Assembly: GCA_030647575.1 (NCBI GenBank) | Contig: JAUSJS010000296.1 | Coordinates: forward strand, 1-16,544 | Length of the DNA stretch: 16,544 nucleotides | Origin: Candidatus Limnocylindrales bacterium | Lineage (GTDB): Bacteria; Chloroflexota; Limnocylindria; Limnocylindrales; CSP1-4 | Reading direction: 5' to 3' | Shown: positions 1-7,684 of the stretch, one piece after another | Position numbering within the stretch: position 1 is the first letter of the stretch | How the letters are laid out: every line of letters starts with the position of its first letter | Program-made: the position numbers and the translations under genes | The notes under the pieces: generated by a model | Told to the model about the DNA's origin: nothing | The model's database searches: none | What the model saw: the letters and a program-made list of their open reading frames with translations, nothing else

Positions 1-1109
1 GCGGCAACCCTGGGCACCGATGCGTGCTCGGCGGGCTGACGCGTGTCGGCGGCATTGCCGTTGAACCCGCCCCGGGGCGAAGGTGCCGACGACACGGGCG
101 CGCTGTCCGCGAAAGCCGCTGTGAACGCGGCGACCAGTTTCGTCGCAGCCGTCCTCGTCCACCCGTCGGGCGCGAGCGCCGGCGCGTAGACCAGCGACTC
201 GCCGATTCCGTGGCGGGCCGCCGCACGCGCGATCGAGGCTCGGTCGTCTGGGCTGGCGCCCGCCAGCAGCACCTGGGGCGGCCACGGAATCCCGGGCTCG
301 AGACGGTTCGGACGCGCCCGGGCCGCCAGCGCCGCCAACGCCCCGAGCAGCGCCCCGTGGTCGAGCCGGGCGTCATAGCGACCGGTGAAGACCAGAAAGC
401 GCTCGCCCACGCCGAGGCGGGAGCGCAGCTCGGCGGTCTCGCGCTCGGACCGCCGGGTCGACCGGGCGGTGAACGCGGGCCGAGCCGCGAGGGCAACCAC
501 ATGCAGGCGCTCGGGCCGGATGTGGAGCACCCGACGGGCGGCCTGCGCCACGGCCTCGGTGCCCACGATCACCGCCGCCGCGTCGCGCAACAGCTGCGCC
601 CGCAGGCGCTGTCCGAAGCGGCCGGCGACCGACTGCTGGAAGGCGCCGGGCATCTCCCACGGCGCGAGATCCAGCAGTGTCGCCACCACCGGAAGCGCCG
701 GGGCGATCGGCAGGGGCCCGCCACCGATCACGTGGTAGACGGCGCCGGCCGCCCCGCCACGCTCGGCCCGCCACGCCACGCCAAGGGACGCGCCCCGAAG
801 AATGAACGGATCGACCGTCATGCCCGCGGCACCCAGGATCCGGGTGGGCGGCAGGAGCCGGCGGCCCACCACGTCGAGGCGGCGATAGCGCGTGGTCGGG
901 TCAGGCAGGTCGGAGCGCAGGAAGAACGCGAAGGATTCGCCGGCCAGTGGGTCGGCGTCATACGCGCCCAGGAGGCCATCGAGGTAGGCCGCGGTCAGCG
1001 GTGCCCGATCGGGGGCCTGCAGCGGCCGGGCATCCAGGACGACCCGGACGCCGGGGGTCGTTGGCGCCAGCTTTGGGCTCCCGAGACGATCCGTCGCGCT
1101 CCTGCTCAC
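1..1109 (-). CDS. GT4-like (GT-B fold) glycosyltransferase, 3' end cut by window edge
   Basis: The minus-strand frame is open from a GTG at 1109 to the window edge, giving 369 residues without a stop. The GTG shares bases with the TGA of the upstream mannosyltransferase (GTGA), which argues for translational coupling and fixes this start. Residues 21-65 (VRVVLDARPLQ and following) look like the first strand and helix of a GT-B N-terminal domain. LLDLAPWEMP at about 145-154 sits where GT4 enzymes usually have an HD-type motif, here with Leu in place of His. DAAAVIVGTE (176-185) resembles the GT4 segment before the second domain, and LGVGERFLVFTGRYDAR (232-248) resembles the start of the donor-binding domain. 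After about residue 325 the chain becomes rich in Ala, Pro and Ser, and no E-x7-E donor site is visible before the cut. Assignment to GT4 is inference from these motifs. Donor and acceptor are unknown; the neighbours suggest a polyprenol-linked or surface glycan. Confidence 0.6.
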   Translation of the reverse strand, partial: MSRSATDRLGSPKLAPTTPGVRVVLDARPLQAPDRAPLTAAYLDGLLGAYDADPLAGESFAFFLRSDLPDPTTRYRRLDVVGRRLLPPTRILGAAGMTVDPFILRGASLGVAWRAERGGAAGAVYHVIGGGPLPIAPALPVVATLLDLAPWEMPGAFQQSVAGRFGQRLRAQLLRDAAAVIVGTEAVAQAARRVLHIRPERLHVVALAARPAFTARSTRRSERETAELRSRLGVGERFLVFTGRYDARLDHGALLGALAALAARARPNRLEPGIPWPPQVLLAGASPDDRASIARAAARHGIGESLVYAPALAPDGWTRTAATKLVAAFTAAFADSAPVSSAPSPRGGFNGNAADTRQPAEHASVPRVA

Positions 1110-1894
1110 GACCGGCGGCGGCGGAGCAGGCGACCGCGCAGCTCCTCCGCTCGAAGCTGGACGACGACGACGAGCGCCTCGACGATGATCCGCCGGCTCA
1201 TCTTGGACTGGCCGATGCGTCGATCGCGGAAGGTGATCGGGACCTCATGGATGCGTGCCCCCGCACGGCTCGCCCGGAAGGTCATCTCGATCTGGAAGAC
1301 GTAGCCGCCGGCGTGGACGCCGTCGAATGGGACCGCCGCGAGCGTAGAGGCACGCCACGCCTTGAATCCACCCGTCAGATCGTGCGGCCCGAGCGACAGG
1401 ACGGTCCTGGCGAACAGGCTCCCGCCGCGGGACACGATCCGGCGACCGACGCCCCAGTCAACCACGCCGCCGCCCCGCGCGTAGCGCGAACCGATCACCA
1501 GATCCGCCCTGTCGTCGACGACCGGGGCCACGAGCCCGGGGAGCGCCCCGGGATCGTGGCTGAAGTCGGCGTCCATCTGGACCACGGTGGTGGCACCGCC
1601 ACTGAGCGCATGGGCGAAGCCGTCGAGATAGGCCCGCCCGAGCCCCTGCTTTGCCGCCCGATGCAGGACACGGATGCGAGGATCGGCGGCGGCCAGGTCG
1701 TCAGCCAGCTGGCCGGTTCCATCGGGCGAGTTGTCGTCCACCACCAGGAGCGTCGCAGCCGGCAGGGCTGCCAGGATCGCGGTCGAGATCGGGCCCAGGT
1801 TGTCGGCCTCGTTGTAGGTCGGGAGGACCACCCAGACGCCCGCCTCCGGCATGGTCGCCGCCGTGTCGGTCGGTGCGGCAGACGTCTCGATCAT
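1106..1894 (-). CDS. Polyprenol monophosphomannose synthase-like GT2 glycosyltransferase
   Basis: This 262-residue protein has the full motif set of the Dpm1/Ppm1 branch of family GT2. From the ATG these are PTYNE (about 25-29), DDNSPDGT (53-60), KQGLGRAY (82-89), the metal-binding DADFSH (108-113), GSRY (135-138) and LTGGFKAWR (about 167-175). Enzymes of this branch transfer mannose (or glucose) from a nucleotide sugar to polyprenyl phosphate on the inner face of the membrane, supplying lipid-linked donors for glycosylation or lipoglycans. There are no C-terminal membrane helices, so it is the short soluble form. I chose the ATG at 1894; a TTG nine bases upstream is in frame, but a TACACT box lies 8 nt before the ATG and would make the TTG part of the promoter. 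The stop overlaps the start of the next gene by 4 nt, so the two are almost certainly co-translated. The sugar specificity cannot be read from sequence. Confidence 0.88.
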   Translation of the reverse strand: MIETSAAPTDTAATMPEAGVWVVLPTYNEADNLGPISTAILAALPAATLLVVDDNSPDGTGQLADDLAAADPRIRVLHRAAKQGLGRAYLDGFAHALSGGATTVVQMDADFSHDPGALPGLVAPVVDDRADLVIGSRYARGGGVVDWGVGRRIVSRGGSLFARTVLSLGPHDLTGGFKAWRASTLAAVPFDGVHAGGYVFQIEMTFRASRAGARIHEVPITFRDRRIGQSKMSRRIIVEALVVVVQLRAEELRGRLLRRRRS

Positions 1895-1902
1895 GGGCGC
1901 CA

Positions 1903-1908
1903 AGTGTA
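1903..1908 (-). promoter_or_regulatory. Putative -10 box (TACACT) for the mannosyltransferase gene
   Basis: On the minus strand TACACT lies 8 nt before the ATG at 1894, in the 31-nt gap after the GH18 gene. There is no purine-rich ribosome binding site in between, so transcription would start at or next to the ATG (leaderless mRNA). No clear -35 box is seen. The same arrangement occurs before rmlA and before the gene at 12158. Confidence 0.4.
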
Positions 1909-1925
1909 GAGGGCGCCGCCTCGAG

Positions 1926-4439
1926 CTAGCGCGGCTTCACCGTCAGCGTACGGGTGAGTCCCGACTTGCCGATCCAGCTGGTGGCGGTGACTCTGACGGT
2001 GTATTTACCGGGCTCGACCAGCTCCCGATGGCCGTCCCGGCCGTTCCACGACCAGGTCCACGTGCCGCGCGCCAGCAGTTTGTCTGTCCAGATCCGGCGA
2101 ATGAACCGCGAACCCTGGTAGATCGCGACGGTCACGGTGGCCGAGCGTGTGAGCTTGAGGCTCAGTTGATCCTTCTGGCCCAGCGTAGGCTTGAACGATG
2201 ACCTGGCCCAGCTCAGTCCGGCGATCGTCCGGTCAACCAGCACTGGAGTCTCGCGGACGGTGCCATTGCCGGCGGCGTCGATGCCGTCCACACGGAAGTT
2301 GTACACGCCGTCGGCGACGGTCTTGCCGGCAGTGTCCGTGCCGTCCCAGGCCCATTCGCCAGCGGATTGCGCATCGAGGATCCAGCTGCGTACCACCGCC
2401 CCACGCTTGTCGAGGACTCGAGCCTTCCCCCTGACGAGCTCGCTGGCACCCATACGCAGGGTCGTGGCATCGAAGCGGCGATCGCCATTCGGCGAGATCG
2501 TGACGGGCGTCGCGGTGGAAGTCAGCGCCGGGAACAGCGCGTCGACCGTGACCACCCCCTGGGCCGAGGCGCGGTTGTCCGAGGCATCGGCGGTCCAGAC
2601 CGTGACCTGATACGGGCCGTCCGGGACCACGGCAGCGTCCGGGCCGCGGCCGTCCCAGGTGAACTCGGCGGCGGTTCCGTCCGCGGCGCCCTCGAGGATC
2701 GGCATGCCGGCGATGCCATCGAAGTACGGCTCGACTCGCCAGCCGTACCTGATGAACCCGCTGGCGGTCAACTGCATCGTGGTCGCGTCCAGGCGCCCGT
2801 CGCCATTCGGTGAGAAGACGGCCGCACTGACCGTCGAGGCCGTGATCAGCGGCGGCACCGTGTCGGTGATGAACTTGTCCTTGATGACGGCGTAGAGCTC
2901 GGGCCGGCTGCCGTCGTAACCGAGGGCCCAGATGCCCGCACCACGCAGGTCGTACTGGTTGATCAGGTCGTACTTGGCGGCCAGCGACTCGGCATCGTCG
3001 TAGTAGGTCTGCCGCCAGCCGGTCACGCAGCCGTAGGTCGCGCTGCAGTTTTCGCGCGTGTAGGCGGTCCACGCCACGCCCTCGACCGGGTCGTACTGGC
3101 GGCCGTTGGTGTTGGCGAGGTCCAACGCCGTCTCGTACAGGACGGAGACGGACGAACCGTACGTGGCGGCCGAGGTCGTCGGCGAGTTCAGCGCCGCCGT
3201 CGCCGTCGACCACGCGCGCCCGTAGTAGGGCACGCCCAGGATCAGCTTCGACGCGGGCACGCGGCTGGCATAGGCTGCCAGTGTGTCGGCGATGTCGTAG
3301 ACCGGCCCGCCGATCGGGGCTACCGAGCCAGCCGTGCCCGACGAGCCGCCCTTGTAGTCGTAGCCCATGATCACGATCGCGTCGGCGCCACCCGGTGCGG
3401 TCGCCGCCTCGATCGGGTAGTTGCCGATGTAGCCGGTGGCATCGAAGGTGAGCTGGTAACCGGGCGCGACGGCATCGAGCTCGGCGCGAACCGCCTGGAC
3501 AAGCGCCGTGAACTCGTCGGCGTACGTGGACGCGATCGGCTCGAAGTCCAGGTTGACGCCGTCAGCGCCTCGATCGCGCACTGCGGCGGCGATCTGGCGG
3601 GCGAGATTGGCTCGCGCGGTGGCGCTGCCGAGCAGCGCCTTCTGGCGGGTCACGCCGCTGGAGTTCCAGGCGAAACTCTGGATGGTCAGGACCACCCGGG
3701 TGTTGTTCGCGTGGGCCGTCTGGATGATCTCGGTCATCTTCGAGCTGGTCCAGCCACTCCAGCCGACCGTCGTGGAGCCGTCGCTATTCCCGATCTGGAG
3801 GCTGCCGTCCGAGGCCGCCCCGACGCCGAAGTAGGCGATCGTCGAGAGCTTCTCCCAGTCGAGCGTCGTGGAGCTGTCGGAGAGCTCCCAGTAGGGCAGG
3901 AAGCCGAACACCTCACGGCGCAGGCCGCCCGGGTCGACGGCGGCGGCGAGGTCGGCGGTTATCGCGGCCGCCGGGTCGAGGATCGGGCTGTCGAGCGGGC
4001 CGTTGGCCGGGGCCGGTAGGTTTGGGGCGGCCGGCGAGGCGGGCTCCGTGGCCGGGCCGACACCCGGCGCGGTCGAGGGCTCGGCGCCTGGCGCCGCATT
4101 GCGGATCGCCTGACCGGTCAGCCGGCCGGCCGGCAGGGGTCGCGGCGGAACGCCCCCCACGGCCCAGTCATCTTCGGGCCGGGGCGTGAACGGGATGCTG
4201 ACCCGCCCACCTGGGGCGAACGCGATCCGGTCGTCGGCGTGCGCGACCGCCTCCTCGTACTGGATCGTCGGATGGACGGCGCTCGCGGAAACGACAGCAC
4301 CGGGAACCGCGGCACCGACACCGGTCAGCGGAGCGCTCACGACGAGCACCAGCAGGCCGCAGGCCAGGGCGACGAGGCGGGTTCGGGATCGGGCAAGTCG
4401 CCCGCGAGGCGCGATCGGGCGGCGAGGAGTGGACGACAC
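1926..4439 (-). CDS. Secreted GH18 glycosidase with C-terminal FlgD/Ig-like repeats
   Basis: The gene encodes 837 residues from a GTG at 4439, preceded by a good ribosome binding site (GAGGA, 5 nt gap). An in-frame TTG 15 nt upstream is less likely because it would put that site inside the gene. Residues about 20-48 form a signal peptide (Arg-rich n-region, LVALACGLLVLVVSA core). A Pro/Ala-rich linker (about 114-150) precedes a GH18 barrel at about 176-524: FGFLPYWE (178-185), catalytic DGVNLDFE (293-300, acid Glu300), MGYDY (358-362) and GIWALGYDG near the end. Asn in the DxxDxDxE position and the overall form match the YaaH/spore-hydrolase branch, which acts on peptidoglycan-type glycans, more than true chitinases. 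Two clear FlgD-type Ig repeats follow (SPNGD at 543 and about 649, each ending WDG...DGxY...DxxGN) plus a degenerate third. Probably exported and wall-associated; the substrate is inferred, not shown. Cys465 and Cys471 could form a small disulfide loop. Confidence 0.85.
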   Translation of the reverse strand: MSSTPRRPIAPRGRLARSRTRLVALACGLLVLVVSAPLTGVGAAVPGAVVSASAVHPTIQYEEAVAHADDRIAFAPGGRVSIPFTPRPEDDWAVGGVPPRPLPAGRLTGQAIRNAAPGAEPSTAPGVGPATEPASPAAPNLPAPANGPLDSPILDPAAAITADLAAAVDPGGLRREVFGFLPYWELSDSSTTLDWEKLSTIAYFGVGAASDGSLQIGNSDGSTTVGWSGWTSSKMTEIIQTAHANNTRVVLTIQSFAWNSSGVTRQKALLGSATARANLARQIAAAVRDRGADGVNLDFEPIASTYADEFTALVQAVRAELDAVAPGYQLTFDATGYIGNYPIEAATAPGGADAIVIMGYDYKGGSSGTAGSVAPIGGPVYDIADTLAAYASRVPASKLILGVPYYGRAWSTATAALNSPTTSAATYGSSVSVLYETALDLANTNGRQYDPVEGVAWTAYTRENCSATYGCVTGWRQTYYDDAESLAAKYDLINQYDLRGAGIWALGYDGSRPELYAVIKDKFITDTVPPLITASTVSAAVFSPNGDGRLDATTMQLTASGFIRYGWRVEPYFDGIAGMPILEGAADGTAAEFTWDGRGPDAAVVPDGPYQVTVWTADASDNRASAQGVVTVDALFPALTSTATPVTISPNGDRRFDATTLRMGASELVRGKARVLDKRGAVVRSWILDAQSAGEWAWDGTDTAGKTVADGVYNFRVDGIDAAGNGTVRETPVLVDRTIAGLSWARSSFKPTLGQKDQLSLKLTRSATVTVAIYQGSRFIRRIWTDKLLARGTWTWSWNGRDGHRELVEPGKYTVRVTATSWIGKSGLTRTLTVKPR

Positions 4440-4444
4440 AGCGT

Positions 4445-4449
4445 TCCTC
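4445..4449 (-). promoter_or_regulatory. Ribosome binding site that decides the GH18 gene start
   Basis: GAGGA on the minus strand is followed by 5 nt and then GTG (4439). It is the only good Shine-Dalgarno match near the 5' end of this frame and favours GTG 4439 over the upstream TTG at 4454. Confidence 0.6.
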
Positions 4450-4471
4450 AGCAAGGTTGCCAGGACGTCCG

Positions 4472-4500
4472 ACTCTAGGCCCTCGGGGTCAATGCGTCCA
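4472..4500 (-). promoter_or_regulatory. Putative sigma-70-type promoter for the GH18 gene
   Basis: Minus-strand TGGACG (4495-4500, 4 of 6 to TTGACA) and TAGAGT (4472-4477, fits TANNNT) are separated by exactly 17 nt. The -10 box ends 32 nt before the GTG at 4439, leaving a leader of about 25 nt that includes the GAGGA ribosome binding site. It lies in the 156-nt gap after the peptidase-like gene, so the GH18 gene can be transcribed on its own. Confidence 0.4.
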
Positions 4501-4576
4501 TCCGACGATGGTCCCGGTCACCGCTGGTACGGGCGGGTCTGCTGCGGTCTGGTGTGGTTCTCGAGCGGGCCCGGCT

Positions 4577-4591
4577 CCGGTCGGTGACCGG
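4577..4591 (-). terminator. Hairpin just after the peptidase-like gene
   Basis: CCGGTC and GACCGG form a perfect 6-bp stem with a 3-nt loop, starting 4 nt after the TGA at 4596. No T-run follows, so it is either a weak terminator or an mRNA 3'-end stabiliser. Confidence 0.35.
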
Positions 4592-4595
4592 GCGG

Positions 4596-6875
4596 TCAGT
4601 GGAGCGGGAAGGCGCGTCGCGTCGACTGTGCGGCGCCACCGACGTCCTTGCCGGTCGCCTTGAACGTGACGGTCCCGGTCCCGCCCGTCTTGAGCTTGAT
4701 CGTCGCCCGGTAGGTCGTGCTCGACAGCTTCACCGTCCCGACGCTCCAGGCGGTGACACCCGGCTGCGAGACCGTCACTCGCGGATTGGCCGAGAGCGGC
4801 TCGGCCGTGGTGACCGTGACCGTGATCGTCTGACCGCGACCTGGTGTCGCATCGCTCGGCTTGATCAGGAACGCATCGGCCTCGAACGCAATGGACTGGG
4901 CGGCGACGAGCGTTCCGTCCCTCGCCACGACGTACGAGAGGTAGCGACCCGGCGGCAGCATGGAGCCGTCCGAGCGGCGGCCATCGAACGACCATGTGTA
5001 CCTGCCCGCGTCGAGCGGAGCGGCGGCCAGATGTGTGTCGATGACCTTCGCCGCAGCGTCCCGAAGGGTCCAGGTCACGGTCATCGGTCGGGAGAGGCTG
5101 AACGAGAGCTCGGTGGTCGGGGCGAGCTGGTCGAGATCCTGTGGGAAGAAGACCGACGTCGAGCTTGCCACCGAGCGGAGCGCGCCGACCAGGCTGACCG
5201 TGCGTTCCTGGCTTGGGCCGGTGTTTCCGCCCGCATCGCGCGGCGCGACGCTGACGATGTACCGACCATCAGGGGCGATCGAGCCGCCGCTGTCGCGGCC
5301 GTCCCAGACGACCGAGATTGGCCCGAGGCCCGCAGCGACGGTCCAGCTCTTGACGGTCGAGCCGTAGCCGTCCCGGACGGTGGCTACCACCGACCCGGGC
5401 TCCGAGCTGGTGGCACTCAGCGCGACCGTCTCGCGATAGCCGTCACCGTTGGGCGAGAACGAAAGGGCCGTCGCCGGACCCGGCGTCAGCGTCGTGAGTT
5501 GCGCCGGCGTCGTGTCGACCGCGATCGTCCCGCTTGCGTTGAGGGGCCGGTTCTGCCAGGCATCCACCGCGCTGATCGAGAGCATGTACGTGCCGTCCGG
5601 GACGTACTGTCCGGTTCCGGCCGGGTTCCAGACCAGCTGGAAACTGGTACCTGAGCCGTTCCCCTGGAACAGCTCGTACCCGCTGGGGCCCTGGATGGCG
5701 GCCGTCCAGTTCACCGCTTCCGTGAAGGTTCCGCCAAGCACGACCTGATCGGCGACACCGTCCCCATTTGGCGAGAAGGCACCCCCGCCCAGGTCCAGGC
5801 TTCGCAGCGCCGGTGCCGCGCTGTCGCGCGCCACGAGGTCATCGACGGACATGTACCCCGAGATGCTCGGGTCATCGAGGCCCTGGACGAGCACGACGCG
5901 CTGCGCCGTCAGCCCGAACGCGGAGAGCTGATCCATCACCCGAAGGCGTGTCCCGGCCGTGAGCGTCCGGGAGGGGATGCCGGTCGCCGGATCGCTGAAC
6001 AGGTTCGCCCCCTCGGTCGCGACCGAGGCATTGCCCGGGACGGCCAGGCTCGGCGGATCGACGCCGGTGTCGCCGGCCCCGCTGTTGACGAGGTCGCCGA
6101 CGGTCACGCCGGAGGAGCGCACGACGAGCGAGCGATAGAAACCCGAGGTTGGAGTCCTGGGGTCCTGGTACGCGGTGGCACCGGGCGTTCGAACGGATGG
6201 GAACGAAACGATGTTCCCGTTGGTGTACGGCTGGGTCGCCCACAGCGACTCGATCGGCCCCTGCGTCGTGAACAGCGTCCGCAGGTAGCCTTCGGGTCCC
6301 GCGTGGCCGTCGGCGATGACCGCGGCGGCGCCCGCCTTCAGGAAGCCGGCGGCATAGTTGTCGACACGCTGGCGGGCGACCGACACGGTGGGTTCAGCCT
6401 GGCCCGGCTCCGAGTTGCCCGCGGCGTAGCACAGGTGATGGAGCAGGACGACGGCGCCCGGCGCCAGATCGAGCGTTGAGACGTACGGCTCACCGTAGTA
6501 GACGTTGTTGCTGTCGCCGGCGCCCTCGGTCGCGTTCAGACCGAAGCCGTCCTTCGTCGTGTAGCTGGGGTCATACGTGTAGGGGCTCGGCCAGCCATTG
6601 CCGTGACCCATGTAGATCACCACGGAAGCGCCCGAGACGGCGGCCTTGACCCGCGCCCACGTGGCGTTCGGGCTGTAGACCTTCACCACGTTGGAGGTGT
6701 GCCTGATCGCTTCCGCGTACGCCTGGTCGGCATATGCGCGGTACGTCGACGTCATCCCATGGGTCGCCCCGACGATGATCACGACCTTCGGCTCGCCCGA
6801 GGCGGCGACCGATGGGACGGCCGCGCCGAGCGAGGCGAGCAGGAGCAGGACGAGGGCGACGGCGGTCTTGCGCAA
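4596..6875 (-). CDS. Secreted FlgD/Ig-repeat protein with a putative clan CD (gingipain/caspase-like) peptidase domain
   Basis: The gene encodes 759 residues from a TTG start with GGAG 7 nt upstream; starting there gives a textbook signal peptide (MRKTAVALVLLLLASLGAAV, cleavage near 25). Residues 29-190 look like an alpha/beta domain: strand KVVIIVG (30-36), strand VVIYMGHGNG with His91, strand VVLLHHLCYAAGN with Cys149, then ARQ...FLKAGAAAVIADGH (167-191). A His after a hydrophobic strand (GHG), followed about 58 residues later by a Cys at the end of the next hydrophobic strand, is the layout of the clan CD His/Cys dyad (caspases, gingipains, CHAT). This is inference; I cannot name a family. 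Residues about 283-348 resemble an SH3b fold. FlgD-type Ig repeats start at SPNGDG 368 and 474, a degenerate one lies at about 575-665, and a last Ig-like domain at 676-745. The neighbouring GH18 protein carries the same repeats. There is no sortase signal or membrane anchor. If the dyad is not catalytic, this is a structural surface protein. Confidence 0.7.
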   Translation of the reverse strand: MRKTAVALVLLLLASLGAAVPSVAASGEPKVVIIVGATHGMTSTYRAYADQAYAEAIRHTSNVVKVYSPNATWARVKAAVSGASVVIYMGHGNGWPSPYTYDPSYTTKDGFGLNATEGAGDSNNVYYGEPYVSTLDLAPGAVVLLHHLCYAAGNSEPGQAEPTVSVARQRVDNYAAGFLKAGAAAVIADGHAGPEGYLRTLFTTQGPIESLWATQPYTNGNIVSFPSVRTPGATAYQDPRTPTSGFYRSLVVRSSGVTVGDLVNSGAGDTGVDPPSLAVPGNASVATEGANLFSDPATGIPSRTLTAGTRLRVMDQLSAFGLTAQRVVLVQGLDDPSISGYMSVDDLVARDSAAPALRSLDLGGGAFSPNGDGVADQVVLGGTFTEAVNWTAAIQGPSGYELFQGNGSGTSFQLVWNPAGTGQYVPDGTYMLSISAVDAWQNRPLNASGTIAVDTTPAQLTTLTPGPATALSFSPNGDGYRETVALSATSSEPGSVVATVRDGYGSTVKSWTVAAGLGPISVVWDGRDSGGSIAPDGRYIVSVAPRDAGGNTGPSQERTVSLVGALRSVASSTSVFFPQDLDQLAPTTELSFSLSRPMTVTWTLRDAAAKVIDTHLAAAPLDAGRYTWSFDGRRSDGSMLPPGRYLSYVVARDGTLVAAQSIAFEADAFLIKPSDATPGRGQTITVTVTTAEPLSANPRVTVSQPGVTAWSVGTVKLSSTTYRATIKLKTGGTGTVTFKATGKDVGGAAQSTRRAFPLH

Positions 6876-6882
6876 TCAAGGG

Positions 6883-6886
6883 CTCC
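6883..6886 (-). promoter_or_regulatory. Ribosome binding site supporting a TTG start
   Basis: GGAG on the minus strand is separated by 7 nt from TTG at 6875. No ATG or GTG lies nearby in frame, and the signal peptide needs the Arg-Lys that directly follow this codon, so TTG is the most likely start. The rest of the 221-nt gap up to the rmlC stop shows no convincing promoter pair. Confidence 0.5.
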
Positions 6887-7070
6887 GAACGGGTCCGCGA
6901 GGGTCGGTACGAAGGGCTCGGCGATCTGTGGCACAAGCCTCGTCCACGGGCGGGCCCCGCTCAATCGCGGGATGGTCCGGGCGTCGCTAGTCCGTTCGGG
7001 TTGACGCGGGTGGGGTTCGGCGCGGCAAGGTGAGGTCTGGGCCGCTACGATCGGAAGGGGGAACGCGCCG

Positions 7071-7089
7071 GGAGACGCCAGACGTCTCC
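7071..7089 (-). terminator. Terminator-like hairpin at the end of the rml operon
   Basis: GGAGACG and CGTCTCC form a perfect 7-bp stem with a 5-nt loop, beginning 7 nt after the rmlC stop. The downstream sequence is C-rich rather than T-rich. The position suggests it ends or stabilises the rml transcript. Confidence 0.5.
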
Positions 7090-7096
7090 GAGTGGA

Positions 7097-7684
7097 TCAG
7101 GTCGAGCCGGCGCGCAGGCGGCTGACGAGGTCGGCGAGGGGCGAGTTCGAGGCGTCGCGCTCGGAGAGGATCGGGCGCCCGGCCGACGCACCCGGGACGG
7201 CGGGCCAGGGAACGCCGACCGCGGGGTCATCCCAGGCAAAGCCCAGCTCGTCGGAGCCGTCGTACTGGTTGGTGACCAGGTAGAGAAGGTCGAGGGGTTC
7301 CAGCGCCAGGAACCCGTGAGCGACGCCTTGTGGGATGGTGACCCAGTCGTCCTGGCGCAGCTCGCGGGTCTCGATCGCGGGTGCCGCCGCCGAACCGTCC
7401 AGCATCGGGCGGACGTCGACCAGGGCCACGAAGGCACGACCCGCCGCGACCACCCAGTAGTCGAGCTGGCGGCGATGGAGATGGAGACCCCGCAGCACGC
7501 CGGCGGCCGAGGTCGACAGGTTTGCCTGCACGAACCGGGCCGCCTCATCGCCGCCGGGGGGTCCGATGCCGCCGGCCTTCCCAGCCCGCCACAGCTCACG
7601 GAACGAGCCTCGCTCGTCCGCGTGGCGCGCCACCGCGCCGTATCGGACGCCTGCCAGCGCGGATGTCGCCCGCTCGAGGCTCAT
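7097..7684 (-). CDS. rmlC: dTDP-4-dehydrorhamnose 3,5-epimerase
   Basis: This 195-residue cupin is the third enzyme of dTDP-L-rhamnose synthesis; it epimerises C3 and C5 of dTDP-4-keto-6-deoxyglucose in the cytoplasm. DERGSFRE (23-30) is the substrate-binding strand, and LRGLHLH (64-70) carries the catalytic base at His68. IPQGVAHGFLAL (117-128), the Tyr141 region (NQYDGSDE, the expected general acid position) and WDDPAVGVPWP (151-161) follow in the family order, ending with LSERDA. The length is normal. The ATG at 7684 overlaps the rmlD stop (ATGA), and the gene is last in the rmlA-B-D-C series. Usual members have LRGLHYQ where this has LRGLHLH, a mild variant. Confidence 0.93.
   Translation of the reverse strand: MSLERATSALAGVRYGAVARHADERGSFRELWRAGKAGGIGPPGGDEAARFVQANLSTSAAGVLRGLHLHRRQLDYWVVAAGRAFVALVDVRPMLDGSAAAPAIETRELRQDDWVTIPQGVAHGFLALEPLDLLYLVTNQYDGSDELGFAWDDPAVGVPWPAVPGASAGRPILSERDASNSPLADLVSRLRAGST

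Noticed and set aside
24..1304. A 426-codon plus-strand open frame at the window start
   Set aside because: Arg-rich low-complexity product; the minus strand shows a GT4-like frame coupled to the mannosyltransferase gene.
4554..5654. A 366-codon plus-strand open frame antisense to the peptidase-like gene
   Set aside because: Composition is that of antisense GC-rich DNA; the minus strand gives a signal peptide and FlgD repeats instead.
7046..7051. TACGAT as a plus-strand -10 box in the gap after rmlC
   Set aside because: No plus-strand gene follows and no -35 box is present at the right distance.
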